Below are positions 43,939-54,124 of a stretch of DNA of 64,000 nt, one piece after another. The stretch spans positions 875,501-939,500 of the forward strand of contig NZ_CP140153.1 in the NCBI RefSeq assembly GCF_034479635.1, written 5' to 3'. The translations under genes were made by a program, and so were the position numbers. The DNA is from Guyparkeria halophila. GTDB taxonomy: Bacteria > Pseudomonadota > Gammaproteobacteria > Halothiobacillales > Halothiobacillaceae. The notes beneath the pieces are model-generated. The model did not search any database, was not told the DNA's origin, and saw only the letters and a program-made list of their open reading frames with translations. Each line of letters opens with the position of its first letter. Position 1 is the first letter of the stretch.

Positions 43939-45327
43939 ATGGCGAGTTCTAGCGGACTTTCAATTTCGGGGGTTGGGAGTGGTCTGGATATCCAGGGCAT
44001 TGTCAGCCAGCTCGTGCGGGCGGAAAGTGCCCCGCGACTGAATTTGCTCGACAACCGTGAAGCCTCCTACGAGGCGTCGTTGTCAGGTCTTTCGAAGCTC
44101 AAGAGCGCCGCGTCGGATCTGAGTTCAGCCGCGTTCGATCTGCGCAACCTGGACACGTTTCGCACGCGAGCGGTGTCGTCAAGCAACGAAGATATTCTCA
44201 CGGCCACGGCGTCGCCGGGAACGGCGCTGGGCAAATATCAGATCGAAGTCGGTCAGTTGGCGACAGCGCAGAAACAGGCATCGAGTGGTTTTGCCGATTC
44301 GACGTCCACGGTCGGTTCCGGGCAGCTGACCTTCGACACCAGTAGCAGCTCGTTCAGCGTTGCCGTGGCGGCTGGCGATTCGTTGGCGGATATCCGTGAC
44401 AAGATCAATGGCTCCACGGCAAACGATTCGGTACGCGCTTCGATCTTGAACGTCGACGACGGTGCGGGTGGGACTGAAGCCCGCCTGGTATTCTCCGCCC
44501 GCGAGACGGGAACGGCCAACGCCGTCACGGTGACCGCTACGGACGATGACGGCAACAACACGGACGCGGCAGGGTTGTCCCGACTTGCTTCGGGCAATCT
44601 CACCGAGCTCACCGCGGCGCAGGATGCCCAGTTGACGGTGGATGGCCTGTCGGTGACCAGTTCGACGAACCAGGTCGACGGGGTGATCGAGGGGATGACT
44701 CTGGATCTCAACCAGGCCGAGCCTGGAACCAAGGTCGAAGTCGCAGTCGAGGGTGACAATGGCCCCGTGCTCGAGGCGCTGAACAGTTTTGTCGAGAAAT
44801 ACAACGCCTGGAACAGTACCTACCAGAATCTCACGTCCTATGATGCGGAGGCCGAGCAGGGCGGCGTGCTGCAGGGCGACTCGACGGCAAACGGCATCAA
44901 TCGAGGGTTGCGTTCGTTGCTGGGCGATAATTTCGGCACAGGGGCGATCCAGAACCTGTCCGAGATGGGTATCCAGATTGATTCGGAAGGAAAAATGACC
45001 CTGGATGAATCGATTGCCGAGAATGCGTTGAACAACGATAGCCAGGCCGTGAAGGACTTCCTCACCGATCCGGCCGATGGCGTGTCGCGGCAAGTCGACG
45101 ACCTGCTCGAGCCGTATCTCAGCTTCGACGGTATTTTTGCCAACCGGGCGGATAGCTTGAATCGGTCGCTCGATCGAATCGAGGATCAGCGGGCGACACT
45201 GGATCGTCGGATGGAGAGCTATCAGGAGAGCCTGACGAAACAGTTCACCGCGATGGACAGCATCGTTCAGAGCATGCAGTCCTCGGCCAGTTATCTAAGC
45301 CGTATCGGGGTCAATTCCGGCTCCTGA
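43939..45327 (+). CDS. fliD: Flagellar filament cap protein FliD (HAP2)
   Basis: 462 residues. The start SGLSISGVGSGLDIQGIVSQLVRAESAPRLNLLDNREASYEASLSGLSKLKSA is the FliD N-domain. The middle beta domains include TVTATDDDG and LTVDGLSVTSSTNQVDGVIEGMTLDL. The C-terminal coiled region has RLDRRMESYQESLTKQFTAMDSIVQSMQSSASYL. It caps the filament and folds flagellin subunits into place. It follows flaG by 14 bp and is followed by fliS. Confidence 0.95.
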   Translation: MASSSGLSISGVGSGLDIQGIVSQLVRAESAPRLNLLDNREASYEASLSGLSKLKSAASDLSSAAFDLRNLDTFRTRAVSSSNEDILTATASPGTALGKYQIEVGQLATAQKQASSGFADSTSTVGSGQLTFDTSSSSFSVAVAAGDSLADIRDKINGSTANDSVRASILNVDDGAGGTEARLVFSARETGTANAVTVTATDDDGNNTDAAGLSRLASGNLTELTAAQDAQLTVDGLSVTSSTNQVDGVIEGMTLDLNQAEPGTKVEVAVEGDNGPVLEALNSFVEKYNAWNSTYQNLTSYDAEAEQGGVLQGDSTANGINRGLRSLLGDNFGTGAIQNLSEMGIQIDSEGKMTLDESIAENALNNDSQAVKDFLTDPADGVSRQVDDLLEPYLSFDGIFANRADSLNRSLDRIEDQRATLDRRMESYQESLTKQFTAMDSIVQSMQSSASYLSRIGVNSGS

Positions 45328-45356
45328 CTTTTGAGGCAATTCGGTGTAATTGTCCC

Positions 45357-45383
45357 TCAAGTTCTCGCTCCGGCGGCCGATTA
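45357..45383 (+). promoter_or_regulatory. Sigma-28 promoter upstream of fliS
   Basis: TCAAGTTC (45357-45364), 11 nt, GCCGATTA (45376-45383), about 83 bp before the fliS ATG. Three bases deviate from consensus but spacing and core are right. It would let fliS and its downstream partner be expressed as late genes. Confidence 0.7.
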
Positions 45384-45466
45384 CCTTGGGTAGAGCGAAG
45401 GACGGCAACTATGGTTCTCGCGCTCGGAATGACCAAGCAGCTATAGCGATATTGCAGGAGACAACG

Positions 45467-45871
45467 ATGCGAGCGAACCCTTACGCGCAATACCAGTCCA
45501 TCGACCTTGAGGCCAAGGTGGAGTCGGCATCGCCGCATGGTCTGATCGCCATGTTGTACGAAGGTCTGCTTACGCGTGTCGCCCAGGCGAAGCATGCGAT
45601 GCTAGCGGGCCAATTCGAGCAAAAGGGGCTCAACGTGACCAAGGCGATAAATATTCTTGGCGGTCTTAAAGACGGGCTCGATGCCGAGCAAAGCCCCGAG
45701 TTGGCCGAGCGTCTCGAAGAGCTTTACGATTACTGCCAGCGTCGACTTCTCGATGCCAGTGCTCAACGCGACACCGACGGTTTCGACGAAGTCTCGGCCT
45801 TGATCCGGGAGGTCAAGGAAGCGTGGGATGCCATTCAGCCCGAGGTCGCCAGGATGGCTGTGGCAAGCTGA
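45467..45871 (+). CDS. fliS: Flagellin export chaperone FliS
   Basis: 134 residues from the ATG at 45467 with AGGAG upstream; the longer open frame covers the promoter. Features: a start with YAQYQSIDLEAKVESASPHGLIAMLYEGLLTRVAQAKHAM, then KGLNVTKAINILGGLKDGLD and LYDYCQRRLLDAS, all typical. It binds the C-terminus of unfolded flagellin in the cytoplasm. Confidence 0.95.
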   Translation: MRANPYAQYQSIDLEAKVESASPHGLIAMLYEGLLTRVAQAKHAMLAGQFEQKGLNVTKAINILGGLKDGLDAEQSPELAERLEELYDYCQRRLLDASAQRDTDGFDEVSALIREVKEAWDAIQPEVARMAVAS

Positions 45872-45940
45872 AAAGCCGACTCGGGGCAGACCGTGTGCCT
45901 CAGTGGTTCAGTTGCCTATTGGGGGTGAGAGCTGAGAGTC

Positions 45941-46294
45941 ATGACTGCATCATTCCCGTTAGTCCGAAGCCTTGAGGAGTTGGGTGATCTGGGGTGTTCC
46001 CTCGATCGGATCGCCTCGGTAGTCGAGGCGGAACCGCAGGAAGAGGCCCTCAACGAGTTGGCCGATGGACTCGATCGAGCCGAAGGGCGGATTGCTGAGC
46101 TCGTGAATGAGGCCGAGTCCCGGCAGTTACTTGCCGACCAGCGACTGGTCTCGCTCAAGGCGGAGTGGCTTGAGCGTTTTGATCGGCTGTTTGCTCTCAT
46201 TGAGAGAACGCGTCATCAATTGGACGGAGAAGCCGGTGCACGTTTGTCACGTCACCGTGCCTCCGATGCCTACCTAAAAAATCAGGTGTCCTGA
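45941..46294 (+). CDS. FliT-like flagellar chaperone candidate
   Basis: 117 residues, almost entirely helical and charged (ALNELADGLDRAEGRIAELVNEAESRQLLADQRLVSLKAEWLERFDRLFALIERTRHQL). It has no recognisable signature, but size, helicity and the position right after fliS fit FliT, the FliD chaperone, or another small flagellar accessory protein. It is called by context, not by clear homology. Confidence 0.6.
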   Translation: MTASFPLVRSLEELGDLGCSLDRIASVVEAEPQEEALNELADGLDRAEGRIAELVNEAESRQLLADQRLVSLKAEWLERFDRLFALIERTRHQLDGEAGARLSRHRASDAYLKNQVS

Positions 46295-46320
46295 CTATTC
46301 ACTGGGTCGACCAATGCCTT

Positions 46321-46360
46321 GGGCCGCCATTCCGCGAGGAGAGGCGGCCCTTGTGTTTTC
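46321..46360 (+). terminator. Terminator after the fliS-fliT-like genes
   Basis: A perfect 8-bp stem GGGCCGCC (46321-46328) / GGCGGCCC (46343-46350) with a 14-nt loop is followed by TTGTGTTTTC. It separates this operon from the convergent maf gene. Confidence 0.75.
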
Positions 46361-46367
46361 TCATCTT

Positions 46368-48947
46368 TCATTTTGGCGGCATTTCAAGAGTAACTCGTGC
46401 CTGATCGAGGAACTCCTGTAGCTCCGAACGCCCTGTTGGCGAACAGTAAGGGAGATACTGCTCACAGAAGTCGATTCCGTCGGGGATTTGGAGTGCCACG
46501 AACAAGCGAACCATCTGCTTGATTCGTCTAACGTCACTGGGGAAGTGTTCCAGATGCCGAGTGAGCGCAGTGATGCCGTTTTCGGCGTCGTTCTCAACTA
46601 GCGCCAGTCTTGCCACCAAGCGCCAGTGCGTCGGGTTGAGAGTGGCCGCTGTCTGCAGTATGGCGAGGGCGTCTGCGCTTTGAGCTGCCTCCAGGTTGAT
46701 GTGGCTCAAACGAAGCAGCGCATGTTCGAGCAGGACGGCGTCCTGTTGCGGGTCGGCTTGTTCAACGACCTTGGTGTGATTGTCTGCGGCAGCCAGCAGG
46801 TCGCCGGACAGTTCATTCAGCAGTCCATTCGCATACCGAGCATATGGTCGGGCCATATCCACTTCCTTGTGATGCTCGAGGGAACCGGCCAATGAGGCGA
46901 GTGCTTGGCGTTTCTGGCTGGTGAACTGTCGCTCGATCTGTCTCAAGGATGCTCTCGGGGAGCGCTTGCGACGATGGCGATCCCGATCCTTTTCGAGCAG
47001 AGTCTCGATCGACGAGGCATAGGCGAGGCGAGCACGTTCTGCTTGCGGGCCCGAGGTTGTCTCGCGATTTGTCTCGAGCCACCCGATACGTTCTGGTTCT
47101 TCGAATTCACGATATCGGCTGGCGAGCTCCTCGCTGTCTACATCCTCACGGAGTTCCAGCAGTCGGGTTTCGATACGGTTACATGCCAGCTTCAGCGGGC
47201 TCACAAGACGACGGGCTTCCTCGCGAATGGCGTCGTAGTAGCGACCGGCGAGGTTCTCGGCCTGCTGGCGATCGAGTTCGAAAAAGTCATGCGGCAGGGC
47301 CGTCCGGAGAATGGCGCGCTTGGCTGCTCGCTGGGCCAGGCGTGCGGCCTGCCGATAACGACCCTCGAAAAGGCGGTCGATTGCCTGCATGCGTCGCTTG
47401 TGTCGTTTCTGTCGTGCGGGATGCGTGAGGTTGAAGTAGGCCTGGTTGGATTCGAGACCTAATTGAGCCAGGTTCGCTACTTTCCGCATGTCCTCCGTGA
47501 TGGTTTCCATGCTTTTAGCCAGTGAATTCAGGTGGGTCTCGCGATCGGTGCGGGTCGTCTGCTGGCGAATACGGTCGAGCGAACTTCGGTCGAATTTCGT
47601 CGGGGGCAGGGAAATGCTTTCCAGCGGCACGAATTCCACGTCATCGATGGCTGCGGCGTTGGCGCTGGGGTTAACAAATCGAACGCTACTGGACTGGCCG
47701 GCAATCTCGGCCATCGCGCGAATGCCGGCGAAATAGTCAGGTGACGTCCACGTCGATTCGCCACGATTGGTGGTGACCGGGAGAGCACTGAAATCCATGA
47801 TGGGGCCAGCCGAGGCCTCACTGCTTCCAGCCGCGTGGGTGCGGCCGTCTGGCGCATGGCAGAGATCCAGTCCGCAGAACACGATTTCCGTGAATCCCAT
47901 GTGAACGGCTAGTTGGGCAGCCATGTGCGTGACTGTCGGTCCCGTTGCGGGAAGAGCATGTTGGTCATTGACTGCCGTGTCTTCCCAAGGAACCAACGGC
48001 CCTACGCAATACAGAGAATAAGGCCAGCGATTCGTGATGGCCGGATAGGGGTGACTGCTCGTCATCAGAATAGTCTGCGCCGGGAAGTCAAACATCTGAC
48101 GGCTGACGGTCAGGCTGATCGGGAACGGGTCCACGGTGACCACGATATCCGGCATGATGCCCATGTCCTGCAGGCGGGCGGAGACGCGAGATACGGCAAT
48201 GACGAACAGCGCCAGACGGTTCTCTCGTATCCAGTCGATCTGATCATCGAGCGAGGGACCGCCAGCGATGATAACGACGCCTTGTCCGACGAACAGGTTT
48301 TCAAATGGGTCGATGCCGCCTTGAAAATTCGGGGCGGAGAGGATGTTGGGTTCGATGAACGGTGCAACGTTGAGCTTGGCTGTCGTCTGGAAACGCTCGG
48401 CGGTCAGATGGGCATCGAGGTGAGCGGTAAGTTCGACGTATTGCGGGTCGGTATTGTCCAGAGCGCCGAGTGAAGGCTCGAGCCTCACGCCATCGATACG
48501 GAAGTACGCCGGAAGCTGGAGCAGTGTGGCTTGTTCCTGCCATTCGTCGAACGCGACCAATTGCACGTAATCGTCACAATATGTGTTGATGACCGGATTC
48601 TGGCGCAAGATCAGGAGGACGTCGTTGGGCTCAATCACGAGCCAGCGACTCCCGCGTGGCATGGGCGCATGCTCGCGAATGAAGCGCAAGAGCTGGCCGG
48701 AATCGCTGCCGATGATGATGTAAAGACGGTCCTCCTGATGCAATCGCTCCCCGAAATGCTCGGCCAGAACTTTCTGGGCATGACTTTTGCTTTCGTCCTC
48801 TGTCGCATATCGTGGCGAACCGAAGTGCCGGGCATTGATGGACGGGAGAATCCAATCCCCATGTTGTGTCTGGAGCCATTCGCGCGAGGATTCCAGGCTG
48901 CCCAAATAGTCTGGATTTGCAGGCGAGGTGCGTTCGACGGGCGTCAT
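46368..48947 (-). CDS. Motility accessory factor (Maf)-type flagellin glycosyltransferase
   Basis: 859 residues from the ATG at 48947; a TTG at 49034 would add 29 residues. The central part carries the DUF115/MptE-like Maf core: GQGVVIIAGGPSLDDQIDWIREN, then MPDIVVTVDPFPIS and ITEIVFCGLDLCHAPDGR-like stretches. N- and C-terminal helical regions flank it; the last 200 residues look like TPR-type helices. Maf proteins transfer nonulosonic acids such as pseudaminic acid to flagellin. The adjacent pse genes and fliC support that role. Confidence 0.87.
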   Translation of the reverse strand: MTPVERTSPANPDYLGSLESSREWLQTQHGDWILPSINARHFGSPRYATEDESKSHAQKVLAEHFGERLHQEDRLYIIIGSDSGQLLRFIREHAPMPRGSRWLVIEPNDVLLILRQNPVINTYCDDYVQLVAFDEWQEQATLLQLPAYFRIDGVRLEPSLGALDNTDPQYVELTAHLDAHLTAERFQTTAKLNVAPFIEPNILSAPNFQGGIDPFENLFVGQGVVIIAGGPSLDDQIDWIRENRLALFVIAVSRVSARLQDMGIMPDIVVTVDPFPISLTVSRQMFDFPAQTILMTSSHPYPAITNRWPYSLYCVGPLVPWEDTAVNDQHALPATGPTVTHMAAQLAVHMGFTEIVFCGLDLCHAPDGRTHAAGSSEASAGPIMDFSALPVTTNRGESTWTSPDYFAGIRAMAEIAGQSSSVRFVNPSANAAAIDDVEFVPLESISLPPTKFDRSSLDRIRQQTTRTDRETHLNSLAKSMETITEDMRKVANLAQLGLESNQAYFNLTHPARQKRHKRRMQAIDRLFEGRYRQAARLAQRAAKRAILRTALPHDFFELDRQQAENLAGRYYDAIREEARRLVSPLKLACNRIETRLLELREDVDSEELASRYREFEEPERIGWLETNRETTSGPQAERARLAYASSIETLLEKDRDRHRRKRSPRASLRQIERQFTSQKRQALASLAGSLEHHKEVDMARPYARYANGLLNELSGDLLAAADNHTKVVEQADPQQDAVLLEHALLRLSHINLEAAQSADALAILQTAATLNPTHWRLVARLALVENDAENGITALTRHLEHFPSDVRRIKQMVRLFVALQIPDGIDFCEQYLPYCSPTGRSELQEFLDQARVTLEMPPK

Positions 48948-49047
48948 GTATGGTTGTCCCTGTGTGTGATCGTTCGGCGCGGCCAGCGGCCGGGCCGGCT
49001 TTGCGTCAAGGATACATAACCCGCCCTTAGGCAAGGGAACAAGTTAA

Positions 49048-51205
<2,158 letters not shown>

Positions 51206-51209
<4 letters not shown>

Positions 51210-51913
51210 GACTCGCGGTGATTCCAGCGCGGGGAGGAAGCAAGCGCATTCCCCGCAAGAACATCCGGGATTTCGGCGGCAAGCCGATGATTGCCTGGTC
51301 TATCGAGGCGGCGCACCAGAGCGGGCGTTTCGATCGGGTGATCGTGTCGACCGACGATCCCGAGCTCGCCGAGGTCGCCCGCACATATGGTGCCGAGGTG
51401 CCGTTCTTCCGGCCCGCTTCGCTGGCCGGGGACCAGGTGGGCACGCGCCCGGTGCTGCACCATGCGCTCGGGTATTTCGCGCAGGCGGGCGAGACGATCG
51501 ACTATGTGCTGTTCATTTACGCGACGGCCCCGTTCGTGACCGGGCGCCGGCTTGCCGCCAGTCTTGACGACTGGCTGGCGGCGTCCGGTCGTCCTGAGCG
51601 TGCCATGGCGGTGACTAGCTTCGCCTATCCGCCTCAGCGGGGTTTCGTGCTGGACCGGGCGGGCCGCATCGTCCCGCCACGGCCCGAGATGATCGCGTCG
51701 CGTTCCCAGGACCTGCCGGCGATGTACCACGATGCCGGTCAGTTCTACTTTACCCGCCCCGACCGGGAGGGAGTCATCCACGACCTGCCCTTCATCCATC
51801 CAGAGACCTGGCCGGTGGTCCTGCCGCACTATCTGGTGCAGGACATCGATGACGAGGACGACTGGATTCGTGCCGAGGCAATGTTCCAGTACATCCGTCG
51901 ACACGAGGCGTAA
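51206..51913 (+). CDS. pseF: CMP-pseudaminic acid cytidylyltransferase, PseF
   Basis: 235 residues. The nucleotidyltransferase motif LAVIPARGGSKRIPRKNIRDFGGKPMIAWSIEAA is at the N-terminus. VIVSTDDPELAEVARTYGAEVPFFRP follows, and AMYHDAGQFYF is the conserved acceptor-site segment. It activates the nine-carbon sugar with CMP for the transferase. It is coupled to pseC upstream and lies 4 bp before pseG. Confidence 0.94.
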
Positions 51914-51917
51914 ACGG

Positions 51918-52940
51918 GTGCGGTTGCTCCTGGTCGTCCATGCGTCGCCACGTTGGGGTTTCGGGCATCTCAATCGTTGTCGCGTGCTCGCCGAGGCGGC
52001 GCGTCGAAGGGGATGGCGGCCCCGGTTGCTGGTGCGTGGTCCGGTTGACGAGGTGCGTAGGCGCCTCTTCGGCCATGATGGAGAGGTGGAGTTGATCCCC
52101 GAAGGTGCCTCGACGACCGAGGAGATCGAGCACTTGGATCTCGCACGGAGGTCGGTCGACCGTGTCATTATCGATCATCCGCACCTTGATGCCGGGAGTG
52201 CAGCTTGGCTGGGCTCCCGGGGTATCCCGTGGCTCACCTTCACCCATCGTGATCACTGGCTCGGCGAGCCCGATTGGCTGGTCAACATTCGCCCTGGATT
52301 GGCTCCGCGCCAGGCATCGGGCCGGACCCGATTCCTCCATGGCCCCGCCTACGCAGTGCTGCGCGAAGAGTTCGCCGAGGCCTGTGAGGCGGCCTACCGC
52401 TCGCTCGGTGAGAACCCCCGGCTGTTCGTGACCTTTGGAGGCGGCGACGATTTTGGTGCCGGCGAATGCCTGCTGCCACCGCTGCTGGAAGCCTTTCCGG
52501 AGCTGGCGGTCGACGTAGTTACCACCCGGGCAAATTCCGGACTGGCGGTCATCGAGGCGCTTTGTCGGACGCATGGCAAACGGGCCGCTCTGCATGTGGG
52601 TCCCGACCGGATGCAGCCGTTGATGTGTCGTGCCGGGGCGGCATTGATCGCGGGGGGCACCACTACCTACGAGCTTGCCGCGGTGGGCATTCCGTTTCTG
52701 GTGGTGACGTTGGTGGAGAATCAGCGTGCGCAGGCCGCCGCCTGGGCGGATCTAGGAGCGGCGGTCGACCTAGGGTCGGTCGACGAGCGCTCGGTAGGCG
52801 ATCGCGCCGTGACGGCCGTCGACGCCCTGGTCCGGGATGCCGGGGCCTGCCAGGCCATGCGGCAGGCGGGACGTCGGCAGGTCGATGGCCGTGGCGCCGA
52901 ACGCATCCTCGAGGCGCTGGCTCAGTCGCCGAGAAGGTAG
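51918..52940 (+). CDS. pseG: UDP-sugar hydrolase PseG
   Basis: 340 residues from a GTG at 51918; the frame also opens inside pseF. The motif WGFGHLNRC places the catalytic His at residue 17, as in Campylobacter PseG. The glycosyltransferase-B-like C-half has FVTFGGGDDFGAG and CRAGAALIAGGTTTYELAAVGIPFLVVTLVENQ. It removes UDP from the bis-amino altropyranose derivative. If the 4-N-acyl group is unusual in this organism, PseG must accept it. Its 3' end overlaps the converging ATP-grasp gene by 19 bp. Confidence 0.9.
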   Translation: MRLLLVVHASPRWGFGHLNRCRVLAEAARRRGWRPRLLVRGPVDEVRRRLFGHDGEVELIPEGASTTEEIEHLDLARRSVDRVIIDHPHLDAGSAAWLGSRGIPWLTFTHRDHWLGEPDWLVNIRPGLAPRQASGRTRFLHGPAYAVLREEFAEACEAAYRSLGENPRLFVTFGGGDDFGAGECLLPPLLEAFPELAVDVVTTRANSGLAVIEALCRTHGKRAALHVGPDRMQPLMCRAGAALIAGGTTTYELAAVGIPFLVVTLVENQRAQAAAWADLGAAVDLGSVDERSVGDRAVTAVDALVRDAGACQAMRQAGRRQVDGRGAERILEALAQSPRR

Positions 52941-54124
52941 TCGATGGCGTTTTCCGCCTGAGTCTCGGCCTCGGCGCGGGAGGTCGCCGTGGCGATCACG
53001 GCCGCGAAGCGCGCCCCGGAATGGGTCAGGCTGGGGATGGGCGCCTCGTGATCGAGATGCCAATGCACGGCGCCAATGCCGCTCAGGCGGCGGGCAGCAG
53101 CCAGCCGCTCGTCATCGGGCCGCTGGTTCAACCGGTGTGCGTCCAGCTCAGTGAGGAAGCGTACGACCAGTGCGGCTTTGGCCGACGAGCGCGGTACCGC
53201 AGACAGCGGCGCCGTCTCACCCAGCGCCTGTGCGATGGCCACATCCACAAGATCGATGCCCGACAGACCGAGTGCGACTTCGCGCATGAATCCGCCGGGG
53301 ATGCGGGCGGCGATCTCCAGCAGACTGGGGCCGGCCAGGCCGACGATGAACTGCGGATAGATGATGCCATCGCGCAGTTCGATTGCCTCCGCTGCCCGTT
53401 GCACGGCCTCATGCAGGGCAGCAAGCTGCGTCCGCTCCAGGTGCGGCGGGGCGGCATGCGCTATCGCGATGCCGAAATGCGGCGGAGCGGCAGTTACCCG
53501 CTCGCTTATCGACAACACGGTGGCCTGGCCGTTCTCGACCACCGCCGTGACGTTGATCTCGGGGCCCGGAACGAAGGTTTCAATCAGTGCCCGGCCATCG
53601 GGGGCATGTGCGAGGGCGTCCGCCACGGCGGCGTCGAGCGAAGCCTCGTCGTCGACGCGGCTCGTGCCGCGCTGGCCCGAGTTTACCGCCGGCTTGAGGA
53701 CGACCGGGAAGCCATTTTCGGTCGTGAAGGCTCGTGCATCATCGAACCCAGTGACCGCGCGGTGAGGGGAGGTCGGGGCGCCGTGGCGGACGAAAGCGTC
53801 CTTCATGGCCAGCTTGTCCGTGGCCAGTTCGGCCGTGCGTTGTGAGAATCCGGGCAGGCTCAGGCTCGCCGCAACCGCGGCCACGGTGGGTACCGCGGTC
53901 TCGGACGACAACGTCATCACGCCGTCGATCTTTTCGCGGCGGGCGAGCGCGATGTTCCCTGCGGCGTCGGTAGTGCTCACGACGTGGAACTCGTCGGCGA
54001 GTGTTGCCCCCGGCGCTGACGGGTCGAGATCGGTAGCTACCACCTCGATTCCGCGGGCGTGGGCACGTTCGATCGCCGGCAACTGTTCCCGTCCGGCGCC
54101 GATCACCAGTAGACGACGTCTCAT
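52922..54124 (-). CDS. ATP-grasp ligase, candidate sugar N-acyl ligase
   Basis: 400 residues. An N-terminal Rossmann-like pre-ATP-grasp part (LLVIGAGREQLPAIERAHARGIEVVATDLDP) is followed by the ATP-grasp fold: GFPVVLKPAVNSGQRGTSRV, PGPEINVTAVV, and LLEIAARIPGGFMREVALG with metal ligands. Such enzymes join a carboxylate to an amine or thiol through an acyl phosphate. Its ATG overlaps the stop of the ComA-ComB fusion, so the two are translationally coupled. In this nonulosonate operon I infer that it attaches an acid, perhaps sulfolactate, to an amino sugar. The exact substrate is unknown. Confidence 0.8.
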   Translation of the reverse strand: MRRRLLVIGAGREQLPAIERAHARGIEVVATDLDPSAPGATLADEFHVVSTTDAAGNIALARREKIDGVMTLSSETAVPTVAAVAASLSLPGFSQRTAELATDKLAMKDAFVRHGAPTSPHRAVTGFDDARAFTTENGFPVVLKPAVNSGQRGTSRVDDEASLDAAVADALAHAPDGRALIETFVPGPEINVTAVVENGQATVLSISERVTAAPPHFGIAIAHAAPPHLERTQLAALHEAVQRAAEAIELRDGIIYPQFIVGLAGPSLLEIAARIPGGFMREVALGLSGIDLVDVAIAQALGETAPLSAVPRSSAKAALVVRFLTELDAHRLNQRPDDERLAAARRLSGIGAVHWHLDHEAPIPSLTHSGARFAAVIATATSRAEAETQAENAIDYLLGD

